Source of the DNA: Akkermansia muciniphila
GTDB taxonomy: Bacteria > Verrucomicrobiota > Verrucomicrobiia > Verrucomicrobiales > Akkermansiaceae
DNA: 7,011 bases
Direction of reading: 5' to 3'
Assembly (NCBI GenBank): GCA_945870545.1
Contig: CAMBTF010000089.1
Location: 1-7,011, forward strand
Each line of letters starts with the position of its first letter. Position 1 is the stretch's first letter. A program made the translations under genes and the position numbers. The notes under the pieces were generated by a model, which saw nothing but the letters and a program-made list of their open reading frames with translations, had not been told where the DNA came from and did no database searches. Positions 1-6,655 of the stretch are shown here, piece after piece.

Positions 1-1167
1 GTCGGCGTTCTGCACTCGCTGAGCGGCACCATGGCCATCAGCGAAACCTCGCTGCGCGACATCCTGCTCTTCACCTTCGACGAGATCAACGCCGCCGGCG
101 GCGTCATGGGCAAAAAGATCGAGCCCGTCGTTGTTGACGGAGCCTCGGACTGGCCGCTTTTCGCAGAAAAAGCCAAGCAGCTCCTGGATCAGGACAAGGT
201 CTCGGTGACGTTCGGTTGCTGGACTTCCGTCAGCCGCAAATCGGTTCTCCCCGTTTTCGAGGAGAAGAAAGGCCTTCTCTTTTACCCCGTTCAGTACGAG
301 GGCGAGGAGATGTCCCCGAACATCTTCTACACTGCCGAGGCGGTGAACCAGCAGGCGACCCCCGCCGTGGATTACCTCCTTGAGGAAGGGAAGAAGAAGT
401 TCTACCTCCTCGGCACGGACTACGTCTATCCGCAGACCACCAACCTCGTCTTGCTTGAGTATCTTCTCAGCAAAGGCGTGCCTATCGAAAACATCGGCGG
501 TGGATTCACCAAGGATGGCGATGGAAAAATCATTTCCGCCGGCAAATACACCGGGTTCGGGCACACCGACTACCAGCAGATCGTTTCCGAGATCAAGCAG
601 TTCGCAGCCTCTGGCGACGCCTGCGTGATCAGCACCCTGAACGGCGACACCAACGTCCCTTTCTTCAAGGAATACGCGGCCTCCGGTCTGAATGCCGAAA
701 CCTGCCCTGTGGTCAGCTTCTCGGTCTCCGAGGATGAGTTCCGAGGCCTTCCAGCCAGCCAGCTCGTGGGTCAGCTCGGTTGCTGGACCTATTTCCAATC
801 CATCAAGTCCGAGGCGAACGAGAAGTTCGTTTCCGACTTCCAGGCATGGCTTGAGAAGTCCACGGTTCCCGGAATCGTCAAGGATGACCGCGTGACATGC
901 TCGCCGATGGTTCTTTCCTACGTCGGCGTCTACCTCTGGAAGGCTGCTGTCGAAAAGGCGGGATCCTTTGAGACCGAGAAGGTCATGGCCGAGCTTAAGA
1001 AGGGCATCAAGTTCGACGGCCCGGGCGGCAAGGTTACATCCCAAGCCAACCACCACCTCACCAAGAACGTGTTCATCGGTGAGACGAAAGCCAACGGCCA
1101 GTTCAAGATCCTGAAAGAATACAAGGACGTCGTCGGCGAGCCTTTCCTGAAAGGCACCTACAAGTAA
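1..1167 (+). CDS. urtA: Urea ABC transporter substrate-binding protein UrtA (5' end outside window)
   Basis: UrtA is the extracytoplasmic receptor that binds urea (sometimes short amides) and hands it to the UrtBCDE ABC permease. The reading frame is open from base 1, so the true start and signal peptide lie upstream. The window holds 388 residues of a family usually about 400-430 long. Numbering from base 1, the family landmarks are [11 protein letters not shown] (5-15), [16 protein letters not shown] (28-43), DGASDWP (46-52), [10 protein letters not shown] (71-80), YPVQYEGEE (95-103), [12 protein letters not shown] (107-118), [12 protein letters not shown] (211-222) and [12 protein letters not shown] (350-361). 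The urea-type signature YPVQYEG separates it from amino-acid and amide-sensor relatives. Compared with compact UrtA proteins it has extra residues around 169-192 ([20 protein letters not shown] and on), as some lineages do. The TAA at 1165 is followed by a strong terminator, not by urtB, so the permease genes must lie upstream or elsewhere. The ATG at 31 is internal, not the start. Confidence 0.95.
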   Translation, partial: VGVLHSLSGTMAISETSLRDILLFTFDEINAAGGVMGKKIEPVVVDGASDWPLFAEKAKQLLDQDKVSVTFGCWTSVSRKSVLPVFEEKKGLLFYPVQYEGEEMSPNIFYTAEAVNQQATPAVDYLLEEGKKKFYLLGTDYVYPQTTNLVLLEYLLSKGVPIENIGGGFTKDGDGKIISAGKYTGFGHTDYQQIVSEIKQFAASGDACVISTLNGDTNVPFFKEYAASGLNAETCPVVSFSVSEDEFRGLPASQLVGQLGCWTYFQSIKSEANEKFVSDFQAWLEKSTVPGIVKDDRVTCSPMVLSYVGVYLWKAAVEKAGSFETEKVMAELKKGIKFDGPGGKVTSQANHHLTKNVFIGETKANGQFKILKEYKDVVGEPFLKGTYK

Positions 1168-1186
1168 TCTTCCTTCATCATTCCTG

Positions 1187-1226
1187 AGCCCGGCTCCCGA
1201 CTTTCGGGGGTCGGGTTTTTTGTTTT
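1187..1226 (+). terminator. Rho-independent terminator of urtA
   Basis: Bases 1187-1200 (AGCCCGGCTCCCGA) pair with 1204-1217 in an unbroken 14-bp stem that includes three G-T pairs, closed by a CTT triloop. The 3' arm runs into T6 (1216-1221), then G and T4 (1223-1226). It begins 20 bases after the urtA stop codon. A shorter alternative stem (1196-1201 with 1210-1215) is also possible. This is a classical intrinsic terminator and separates urtA transcription from the urease operon. Confidence 0.87.
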
Positions 1227-1227
1227 G

Positions 1228-1243
1228 TGGCACGGTGCTTGCT
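1228..1243 (+). promoter_or_regulatory. Sigma-54 (RpoN) -24/-12 promoter of the urease operon
   Basis: The sequence TGGCACGGTGCTTGCT matches the RpoN consensus TGGCACG-N4-TTGCW at every defined position. The invariant GG (1229-1230) and GC (1241-1242) are separated by exactly 10 bases. With C1242 at -12, transcription should begin near 1254, 17 bases before the ATG at 1271. A match this complete is not expected by chance in 7 kb. Sigma-54 promoters need an AAA+ enhancer-binding protein such as NtrC. I could not find a convincing NtrC palindrome upstream, where it would fall inside the end of urtA (about 1100-1190). Control by nitrogen status is therefore inferred from the promoter class and the genes it drives. 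Confidence 0.75.
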
Positions 1244-1270
1244 AAATCCTCAATGACATCCGACACATTC

Positions 1271-1549
1271 ATGAAAGCCTCAACACCCCGCCTCTGCCGC
1301 ATCCTTGCTGTAGTCCTTTTTCTTGGATCGGGGGCAGTCGCAAACGCTCACCCCGGACCACCCGGGCACTACCATCCGGATGAGGTGGATGAATTCGACC
1401 AAAGGGCGATGGTTTCCACCACCGCGGAGGAGCGTCGCGATATCAATCTGGGCGGCATTCTTGTCCTCATCGCGCTGGGAGCCTGCCTTGGCTTCGCTTT
1501 ATTGCAAAAGGATGGGGGAATCTGGAAGGATGTGAGCGTGGATCATTGA
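1271..1549 (+). CDS. Small exported, membrane-anchored protein with His/Pro-rich N-terminus, unknown function
   Basis: I do not recognise this 92-residue protein as a named family. Residues 1-26 look like a Sec signal peptide: a basic start (MKASTPRLCR), a hydrophobic core (ILAVVLFLGSGAV) and an ANA-HP cleavage site. The mature N-terminus is HPGPPGHYHPDEVDEF (27-42), with His at 27, 33 and 35 plus an acidic patch that could bind a metal. A single membrane segment (about 61-78, GGILVLIALGACLGFALL) follows, then a short tail. The likely topology is a short outer domain of about 33 residues, one membrane span and an inner tail. An ATG at 1253 and a TTG at 1220 are in frame, but 1220 lies in the terminator and 1253 at the predicted transcription start, so 1271 is preferred. 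It also gives the best signal peptide. There is no Shine-Dalgarno sequence. It is the first gene after the sigma-54 promoter and sits 15 bases before ureA, so a urease- or nickel-related role is plausible but unproven. Confidence 0.7.
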   Translation: MKASTPRLCRILAVVLFLGSGAVANAHPGPPGHYHPDEVDEFDQRAMVSTTAEERRDINLGGILVLIALGACLGFALLQKDGGIWKDVSVDH

Positions 1550-1564
1550 TCCCATTTTCCGGCC

Positions 1565-1867
1565 ATGCACCTAAGCCCAAGAGAGCAGGAAAAGCTTCTG
1601 ATCGTCGTTGCGGCGGATCTGGCACGCAGGCGCAGGGATCGCGGCCTGAAGCTGAACCATCCCGAAGCCGTGGCCTTCATCACTGCGGAGATTCTCGAAG
1701 GCGCTAGGGACGGGAGATCTGTCTCCGAATTGATGAGCTTCGGAACCACCCTGCTCAAACGGGACGATGTCATGGAGGGCATCGCCGAAATGATCCACGA
1801 CATCCAGGTCGAAGCGACTTTTCCGGATGGCACCAAGCTCGTCACCGTCCATGACCCGATCCGATGA
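1565..1867 (+). CDS. ureA: Urease gamma subunit UreA
   Basis: UreA is the smallest structural subunit of the nickel enzyme urease, which hydrolyses urea to ammonia and carbamate in the cytoplasm. It packs with UreB and UreC into the (ABC)3 assembly. The 100-residue length is standard for a free-standing gamma subunit. Family motifs run through the whole protein: [10 protein letters not shown] (3-12), [10 protein letters not shown] (30-39), EGARDG (45-50), VEATFPDGT (82-90) and VTVHDPI (93-99). It is not fused to UreB, unlike the Helicobacter arrangement. The start ATG has no obvious Shine-Dalgarno sequence but gives the canonical N-terminus. The stop overlaps the ureB start in an ATGA (1864-1867), which implies translational coupling. 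Confidence 0.98.
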   Translation: MHLSPREQEKLLIVVAADLARRRRDRGLKLNHPEAVAFITAEILEGARDGRSVSELMSFGTTLLKRDDVMEGIAEMIHDIQVEATFPDGTKLVTVHDPIR

Positions 1868-2178
1868 TACCCGGTGAAATCATTTGTCCCGAAGGCGCGC
1901 CCGACATCGAGCTGAATGTCGGGCTGGCCACGCTTTCGATAGTGGTTTCTAACCGTGGTGACAGGCCGGTGCAGGTGGGCAGTCATTTCCATTTCGCCGA
2001 GGTGAATGCCGGACTGTCCTTCGACCGCGAAGCCGCGCTTGGCTATCGGCTCAATATTCCCGCCGGAACTGCGATACGTTTCGAACCCGGCGACACCCGT
2101 GAGGTTCCCCTCGTCGCTTTCGCGGGTGAGCGTGAGATTCATGGCTTCAATGGCCGGGTGAACGGAAAACTCCCATGA
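1864..2178 (+). CDS. ureB: Urease beta subunit UreB
   Basis: UreB is the second structural subunit of urease and a beta-rich scaffold that contacts UreC in the (UreABC)3 enzyme. At 104 residues it has normal length. It begins with the canonical MIPGEI and contains [17 protein letters not shown] (32-48), [18 protein letters not shown] (60-77) and [10 protein letters not shown] (81-90), all highly conserved in the family. The start overlaps the ureA stop, and its own stop overlaps the ureC start by the same ATGA arrangement (2175-2178), so the three structural genes are tightly coupled. This should help produce equal amounts of the subunits. Nothing in it is truncated or unusual. Confidence 0.98.
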   Translation: MIPGEIICPEGAPDIELNVGLATLSIVVSNRGDRPVQVGSHFHFAEVNAGLSFDREAALGYRLNIPAGTAIRFEPGDTREVPLVAFAGEREIHGFNGRVNGKLP

Positions 2179-3896
2179 AACAGTCACGCAGAAACTACGC
2201 GGGAACCTTCGGCCCGACCATCGGTGACCAGGTGCGCCTGGCCGATACCGAACTTTTCATCGAGGTTGAACGCGACCTTGTCACGGAAGGCGGAGGGTAT
2301 GGCAACGAGGTGAAATTCGGAGGCGGAAAAGTCATCCGTGACGGCATGGCACAATCGCCGCTCGCGCTCGACGCGGATTCCCTTGATCTGGTGATCACCA
2401 ACGCCCTCATCCTGGACGCCGCCCACGGTGTCATCAAGGCGGACATCGGCATCAAAGGCGGGCGCATTGTTGGCGTGGGCCACGCGGGAAACCCCCTGCT
2501 CCAGGACGGGATCTCCATGACCATAGGAGCCGCCACCGAGGTCATCGCCGGGGAGGGCTGCATCGTGACTGCCGGCGGGATTGATACGCATATCCATTTC
2601 ATCTGTCCCCAGCAGATCGAGCATGCCATGGCCAGCGGGATCACCACCATGCTCGGCGGCGGCACCGGCCCCGCGCATGGCACCTACGCCACCACCTGCA
2701 CGCCGGGGAAATGGAACATCCACCGCATGCTGGAAGCCGCTGAGGCATTTCCGATGAACCTCGGCTTCCTTGGCAAAGGCAATTGCTCCACCCACGAACC
2801 ACTGCGCGAACAGGTGCTGGCCGGCGCGATCGGGCTCAAGCTCCACGAGGACTGGGGCACCACGCCCGCGGCCATCGACAGCTGCCTTACGGTCGCCGAT
2901 GAACTCGATGTCCAGGTTGCGATCCATACGGACACCCTCAACGAGGCGGGTTTCCTAGAAAGCACCCTAGCCGCCATCAAAGGCCGCACGATCCATACCT
3001 ACCACTCGGAGGGCGCTGGTGGCGGGCACGCACCGGACATCATCCGCGTGTGCGGAGAGGCAAATGTCCTTCCTTCCTCCACCAACCCCACGCGCCCTTT
3101 CACCACCAACACCATCGCCGAGCACCTGGACATGCTGATGGTCTGCCACCACCTCGATTCGCGCATTCCCGAGGACGTCGCCTTCGCGGAAAGCCGCATC
3201 CGTCCGGAAACGATCGCCGCCGAAGACCTGCTCCACGACATGGGGGCGATCTCCATGATGTCGAGCGACAGCCAGGCGATGGGCCGGGTGGGTGAGGTGA
3301 TCACGCGCACCTGGCAGACGGCACACAAGATGAAGGTTCAGTTCGGAAAGCTGGAGAGTGCCACCCATCCCGCCGCCGACAACTTCCGCGCCCTCCGCTA
3401 CGTTTCGAAATACACGATCTGCCCCGCCATCACCCATGGCATCGCCCACGAGGTCGGGAGCCTTGAAGTGGGGAAACTCGCCGATATCGTCATTTGGAAA
3501 CCGGCCTTCTTCGGGGTGAAACCGGAAACAATTATCAAGGGCGGTTTGATCGCATGGGCGAACATGGGTGATCCCAACGCCTCTATTCCCACTCCGCAGC
3601 CGACGATCTACCGCCCGCAGTTCGGAGCATTCGGAAGAGCCATCGCCAGCACCTCGCTCACTTTCGTCAGCGCTGCTTCGCTGGCATCAGGCGGCCTCGA
3701 CCACCTTGGCCTGCGGAAGCGACTCTCTGCGGTCAAGGGCTGCCGCCATGTCTCGAAGCGTGATCTCCCCTTCAATGACGCGCTTCCGCATATCACGGTG
3801 GATCCGGAAACCTACTCCGTGGTCGCCAACGGTCGCGAGCTGCGCTGCGAGCCTCTTTCGATCCTGCCGATGGCGCAGCGCTATTTCCTCTTCTGA
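2175..3896 (+). CDS. ureC: Urease alpha (catalytic) subunit UreC
   Basis: UreC is the catalytic subunit, an amidohydrolase-fold protein with a dinuclear nickel centre. At 573 residues it is about six longer than the Klebsiella enzyme, and active-site residues are offset by a constant +5. Nickel ligands are H139 and H141 ([10 protein letters not shown]), the carbamylated lysine K222 (GLKLHEDWG), H251 (AIHTDT), H277 ([10 protein letters not shown]) and D365 (SSDSQAMGR). The mobile flap carries C324 and the general-acid H325 (MVCHHLD), and R341 (SRIRPET) is present. The N-terminus ([20 protein letters not shown]) and C-terminus ([11 protein letters not shown]) are canonical. No key residue is missing, so it should be active after maturation. 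The start overlaps ureB by 4 bases. The TGA is followed two bases later by the ureE ATG. Confidence 0.99.
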   Translation: MKQSRRNYAGTFGPTIGDQVRLADTELFIEVERDLVTEGGGYGNEVKFGGGKVIRDGMAQSPLALDADSLDLVITNALILDAAHGVIKADIGIKGGRIVGVGHAGNPLLQDGISMTIGAATEVIAGEGCIVTAGGIDTHIHFICPQQIEHAMASGITTMLGGGTGPAHGTYATTCTPGKWNIHRMLEAAEAFPMNLGFLGKGNCSTHEPLREQVLAGAIGLKLHEDWGTTPAAIDSCLTVADELDVQVAIHTDTLNEAGFLESTLAAIKGRTIHTYHSEGAGGGHAPDIIRVCGEANVLPSSTNPTRPFTTNTIAEHLDMLMVCHHLDSRIPEDVAFAESRIRPETIAAEDLLHDMGAISMMSSDSQAMGRVGEVITRTWQTAHKMKVQFGKLESATHPAADNFRALRYVSKYTICPAITHGIAHEVGSLEVGKLADIVIWKPAFFGVKPETIIKGGLIAWANMGDPNASIPTPQPTIYRPQFGAFGRAIASTSLTFVSAASLASGGLDHLGLRKRLSAVKGCRHVSKRDLPFNDALPHITVDPETYSVVANGRELRCEPLSILPMAQRYFLF

Positions 3897-3898
3897 CC

Positions 3899-4324
3899 AT
3901 GCACCTGATCGAGAGCATGATCGCCGTGAAGTCGGATAAACCGCCGGAAAACCGCATCGAACTGGCGATCGAGCGCAGGAAGTTTCTCAAACGGCGTTGG
4001 CGCGCCACGGCCTCGGATGGCACTGATTTCGGCTTCGACCTCGAAAGCCGCCTCACCGATGGCTGCGTCATCTATCAGGACGGGAATACCGATTACATCG
4101 TCCGCCAGCTTCCCGAGAAGGTCTATGAGGTGGCGTTTACAAATCCGGCGGAAGGCGCACTGATTGGCTGGAAAGTCGGCAACCTCCACCTCCCGGCACA
4201 AATCATGGAAGGCTCGCTCCGCATCCTGCACGACGATGCGATGAAGCAGCTCCTCGCGCGCGAAGGTTGGCCGTTCACCGAACCCGAAGTCCTCTTCACG
4301 CCAATGAAGGCAATGGCTCACTAA
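3899..4324 (+). CDS. ureE: Urease accessory nickel-delivery protein UreE
   Basis: UreE is a dimeric cytosolic metallochaperone that supplies Ni(II) to the UreDFG-apourease complex. The protein has 141 residues. The N-terminal half (about 1-75) is the peptide-binding-like domain, with ERRKFLKRRWRATASDGTDF (25-44). The C-terminal half holds the nickel-binding signature GWKVGNLHLPAQ (90-101), where H97 corresponds to the conserved interface histidine (H96 of Klebsiella). H111 in LRILHDDAM lies where a second metal ligand is found. The C-terminus ends MKAMAH and lacks the poly-histidine tail of enterobacterial UreE, so nickel storage capacity is probably low. The sequence is rather divergent, but position and motifs make the call secure. 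It lies 2 bases after ureC; its own stop is followed by an unusual 140-bp gap before ureF. Confidence 0.92.
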   Translation: MHLIESMIAVKSDKPPENRIELAIERRKFLKRRWRATASDGTDFGFDLESRLTDGCVIYQDGNTDYIVRQLPEKVYEVAFTNPAEGALIGWKVGNLHLPAQIMEGSLRILHDDAMKQLLAREGWPFTEPEVLFTPMKAMAH

Positions 4325-4366
4325 AACTTCGAACCATGGAAAAGTTTCACCGGAAAGCTGAACAAC

Positions 4367-4424
4367 AAGGAGTGGCTGCATTCTGCTGCCAGATATGCCG
4401 GGCAGCAGAATGCAGCTCCTCCTT
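4367..4424. repeat. Long imperfect palindrome in the ureE-ureF gap
   Basis: Bases 4367-4390 and 4401-4424 are inverted copies of 24 bases with only two adjacent mismatches. The inner 16 bases (GCTGCATTCTGCTGCC and its complement) pair perfectly around a 10-base loop (4391-4400). No T-run follows, so it is not a classical terminator. In RNA it would be a very stable hairpin. It is the only substantial non-coding insertion inside an otherwise tightly packed operon, so it looks like a REP- or MITE-like dispersed element. A role as an mRNA stability or partial attenuation structure is also possible. Confidence 0.85.
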
Positions 4425-4448
4425 GCGCCTCTTCCTTAGGGTTTAACA

Positions 4449-4461
4449 TTTAGAATTTAGA
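4449..4461 (+). repeat. AT-rich direct repeat just before ureF
   Basis: TTTAGA occurs twice, at 4449-4454 and 4456-4461, within an AT-rich patch (about 4441-4470) that contrasts with the GC-rich surroundings and contains the TTG start of ureF. It may be the edge of the neighbouring palindromic element, or an unstructured ribosome entry site that compensates for the lack of a Shine-Dalgarno sequence. I see no well-spaced -35/-10 promoter here. Confidence 0.5.
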
Positions 4462-4464
4462 GTT

Positions 4465-5133
4465 TTGAAATCTCCCGACCCAACCCTCTGGCTCCTCCAG
4501 TCAAACGACACCGGATACCCATCCGGCGGCTACGCGCACTCGTATGGCTTGGAGGAATTGGTTCGGGTAGGCGTTGTCAAAGATCCGGAAAGCCTGGAGC
4601 GTTTTCTCATGAAGCAGGTCGTCCCTGCGCTGTTTCGCTTCGAACTGCCGTTCTTTAAAAAAGCCCATGAAGCAGCCTCCGCAGAAGATCCGGATACGCT
4701 CCGCGAAATCGATGCGGAGCTGGACGCATGGCGCATCGCCCCCGAGCTTCGCGACGCAAGCCGTCGCGTCGGCTCCCAGCGGCTCAGCCTACTTTGCGAA
4801 CTGGACGACGCGCCATGGATCACCGCTTTCAGGAAATCGAATCCCCGCGCCCACCATCTCGTCGTCACCGCGATCGAACTGCGCGGCGTCCCGGTCGCGG
4901 AGGCGGGGCGTGCCTTTGCTTACCAATCCATCGTCGCCAGCACGGCAGCTTCCATGAAGCTCATGCGCATCGGCCAGATCGCCTGCCAGAGCATCCTCCA
5001 CCGCGTCCTTGGCGCGCTCGGCTCCGAGGTGGACGCATCGCTCGAAAAGGAAGCCGACGGATTTTTCAACCCTCTGTTAGAAATTGCTTCCCTGAAACAC
5101 GCCTACTCCCATGAACGACTCTTCATTTCCTGA
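4465..5133 (+). CDS. ureF: Urease accessory protein UreF
   Basis: UreF bridges UreD and UreG in the urease activation complex and acts as a fidelity gate for UreG GTP hydrolysis. The protein has 222 residues and is mostly helical. Landmarks are [21 protein letters not shown] (10-30, typically LLQLSDSxxPTGGFAHSxGLE), [15 protein letters not shown] (93-107), a [15 protein letters not shown] helix (164-178) and the classic C-terminus [19 protein letters not shown] (202-220). The start is TTG at 4465. An in-frame TAA at 4444 and the absence of any ATG or GTG until residue 49 leave no other choice that preserves the conserved N-terminus. There is no good Shine-Dalgarno sequence, so initiation may be weak. 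The 3' end overlaps ureG by 23 bases, suggesting coupled translation of the two partner proteins. Confidence 0.95.
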   Translation: MKSPDPTLWLLQSNDTGYPSGGYAHSYGLEELVRVGVVKDPESLERFLMKQVVPALFRFELPFFKKAHEAASAEDPDTLREIDAELDAWRIAPELRDASRRVGSQRLSLLCELDDAPWITAFRKSNPRAHHLVVTAIELRGVPVAEAGRAFAYQSIVASTAASMKLMRIGQIACQSILHRVLGALGSEVDASLEKEADGFFNPLLEIASLKHAYSHERLFIS

Positions 5134-5743
5134 AACCAAGAAACGCCCCTTCCGCCTGGGCGTCGGCGGCCCGGTTGGTTCCGGGAAAACCATGTGTGTC
5201 CTGCGCCTGAGCCAGTGGCTCGGGGACGAGGCCTCCCTCGCCGTCATCACCAACGACATCTACACCCGCGAGGATGCCGAGTTTCTGCTCCGCGCCAACG
5301 CCCTCCCCGCGGACCGCGTGATCGGGGTGGAAACCGGCGGCTGCCCCCACACCGCCATCCGCGATGACACGAGCATGAACATGGCCGCCGTTTCCGATCT
5401 CGAAGCACGCCATCCGGATCTCGAACTCATCCTCATCGAAAGCGGCGGCGACAACCTCTCCGCCACATTTTCCCCCGAACTCGTCGATGCCTACATCTAT
5501 GTGATCGATGTCGCGGAGGGCGATAAAATCCCGCGCAAGGGAGGCCCGGCCATACGAACCAGCGACCTTCTCCTCATCAACAAGATCGATCTCGCGCCCT
5601 ACGTCGGGGCGGATCTGGATGTGATGGCGCGGGATTCCAAAATCCAGCGGGGAGAGCGTCCGGTCATTTTCGCCGACCTCAAATCGGAGAAAGGAAAGGA
5701 AGAGCTCCTCACTTGGCTGAAGCGCGAATACCTCTTCGTCTGA
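5111..5743 (+). CDS. ureG: Urease accessory GTPase UreG
   Basis: UreG is a SIMIBI-class GTPase. It carries nickel as a dimer and uses GTP hydrolysis to drive its insertion, with carbamylation of the UreC lysine, in the UreDFG complex. The protein has 210 residues. The P-loop is GGPVGSGKT (19-27). [11 protein letters not shown] (48-58) follows, and the nickel-binding Cys-Pro-His motif lies in [13 protein letters not shown] (74-86, C78 and H80). [15 protein letters not shown] (110-124) is the Walker B/switch region and NKIDL (157-161) the guanine-specificity motif. It lacks the His-rich N-terminal extension found in some organisms, as UreE lacks its His tail. The start lies 23 bases inside ureF. 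The stop TGA shares its last base with the ureD ATG. Confidence 0.98.
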   Translation: MNDSSFPETKKRPFRLGVGGPVGSGKTMCVLRLSQWLGDEASLAVITNDIYTREDAEFLLRANALPADRVIGVETGGCPHTAIRDDTSMNMAAVSDLEARHPDLELILIESGGDNLSATFSPELVDAYIYVIDVAEGDKIPRKGGPAIRTSDLLLINKIDLAPYVGADLDVMARDSKIQRGERPVIFADLKSEKGKEELLTWLKREYLFV

Positions 5744-6579
5744 TGCAGCGGGTGACGGGAAACTCTCTGAGCGGCCACCTGCGCCTGCGCTGTGAAACAA
5801 GGGCGGATGGCGTCCCGTTCCTTTCCGCGCAGAGCTTCCAGGCCCCCATTCACCTAAGCAAAGCCCACCTCTCCGACGACGGGGAATTCCTTGTGCTCTC
5901 CCTCATGAACCCCACGGCGGGTTTCTTCGACGGGGATCGGATCGAGAGCGATGTCACCGTCGGGCAGGGGGCTTCCCTCGCGCTGAGCATTCCCAGTTCC
6001 TCGAGGGTTTTCCGCACCAGATCCGGCAAGCCAGCCATCTGCGACCAGTCGTTTTCCGTCGAGTCCGGCGGCTTTCTCGAATGGAATCCAGAGGCGTTCA
6101 TCCCGCATGCCGGAGCCAGATACATCCAGAAAACGCAGGTGAACATCGAGCGGGGCGCCGGGCTGATGTTCATTGACTGGATTTCGCCCGGTCGTGTCGC
6201 CAGGGGCGAAATCTTCCAATACGAAAACCTGAGGTTCGAATTCGACCTGAGTTTCAACGGCAAGCTCCTCGCCCGTGAGCGGTATGACATGTCGGGTGCC
6301 GGGCCGGAGGGTGTCACTGCGTTGTTTGAGGCCGGACATTACGTCTCCATCTATCTGGCTGGAGCGATGATCAGGAACTTTCCCGCCGCCGAAGTGGATT
6401 CCCTTGGCGGCCCGGACGCCTATATCGGCCACGGATCACTGGTGGGCGGTGAAGTCATTGTCGTCCGCGCCCTTTGCCGGGACAATCTCGCCGCCCGCCG
6501 TCTCATCGGTCAGATCCGCAACCTGATCTACAAAGCGGCGGAAAAAACGCCACCATCCCTCGGAAGGCTGTTTATCTGA
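5743..6579 (+). CDS. ureD: Urease accessory protein UreD (UreH)
   Basis: UreD is the scaffold that binds apo-urease and recruits UreF-UreG, with an internal tunnel for nickel. The protein has 278 residues from the ATG at 5743, which overlaps the ureG stop by one base (TGATG). An in-frame TTG at 5713 would add ten residues inside ureG and is less likely. Family landmarks are GHLRLRCETRADG (11-23), SLMNPTAGFFDGDRIE (53-68), IPSSSRVFRT (83-92), FLEWNPEAFIPHAGARY (111-127) and SPGRVARGEIF (148-158). The family's usual NPPGGLxxGD appears here as NPTAGFFDGD. UreD is the most variable urease protein, but these motifs and the position settle the identity. It is the last gene of the operon rather than the first, an order like ureABCEFGD of staphylococci and unlike ureDABCEFG of enterobacteria. 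Confidence 0.95.
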   Translation: MQRVTGNSLSGHLRLRCETRADGVPFLSAQSFQAPIHLSKAHLSDDGEFLVLSLMNPTAGFFDGDRIESDVTVGQGASLALSIPSSSRVFRTRSGKPAICDQSFSVESGGFLEWNPEAFIPHAGARYIQKTQVNIERGAGLMFIDWISPGRVARGEIFQYENLRFEFDLSFNGKLLARERYDMSGAGPEGVTALFEAGHYVSIYLAGAMIRNFPAAEVDSLGGPDAYIGHGSLVGGEVIVVRALCRDNLAARRLIGQIRNLIYKAAEKTPPSLGRLFI

Positions 6580-6601
6580 ACTGACCCGCGCGGCGAAAGT
6601 T

Positions 6602-6618
6602 GGTTGGCTGTTGGTGGG
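6602..6618 (+). other. GT-rich tract with possible two-tetrad G-quadruplex
   Basis: GGTTGGCTGTTGGTGGG has four GG runs separated by 2, 5 and 1 bases, which could fold into a weak two-tetrad quadruplex. It lies just after the ureD stop. This is a short-motif observation with low specificity, and no function is claimed. Confidence 0.2.
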
Positions 6619-6655
6619 TGATGATGGGACTGACCATTCGTTCACACATCACCTA

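Noticed and set aside
1228..1242. GCAC-G-GTGC inverted repeat as an NtrC site
   Set aside because: NtrC sites have half-sites separated by a longer spacer and lie upstream of the promoter. This small repeat is simply part of the -24/-12 element.
1220..1270. Earlier in-frame starts (TTG at 1220, ATG at 1253) for the small ORF before ureA
   Set aside because: The TTG lies in the terminator's T-tract and upstream of the promoter. The ATG at 1253 coincides with the predicted transcription start. Both would put extra residues ahead of a good signal peptide that begins at 1271.
1543..2187. Minus-strand open frame of 214 codons under ureA and ureB
   Set aside because: Both sense proteins are unmistakable urease subunits, and the antisense product has no recognisable motif.
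2184..2927. Long open frame on the minus strand under ureC (247 codons)
   Set aside because: It is antisense to the most conserved part of ureC, its translation resembles no protein family I know, and long antisense frames are common in GC-rich coding DNA.
4423..4456. Possible sigma-70 promoter before ureF (TTGCGC with TAACAT or TAGAAT)
   Set aside because: The spacings are 15 and 22 bases, both poor, and the -35-like hexamer falls at the end of the palindrome arm. AT-richness alone explains the -10-like words.
5713..5742. TTG at 5713 as the ureD start
   Set aside because: It lies 31 bases inside ureG. The ATG at 5743 overlaps the ureG stop by one base in the coupling pattern seen through the operon and leaves a normal UreD N-terminus.
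5123..5800. Minus-strand open frame of 225 codons under ureG
   Set aside because: It is antisense to a fully conserved UreG, and its Gly/Glu/Val-rich composition is what codon-position bias would give.
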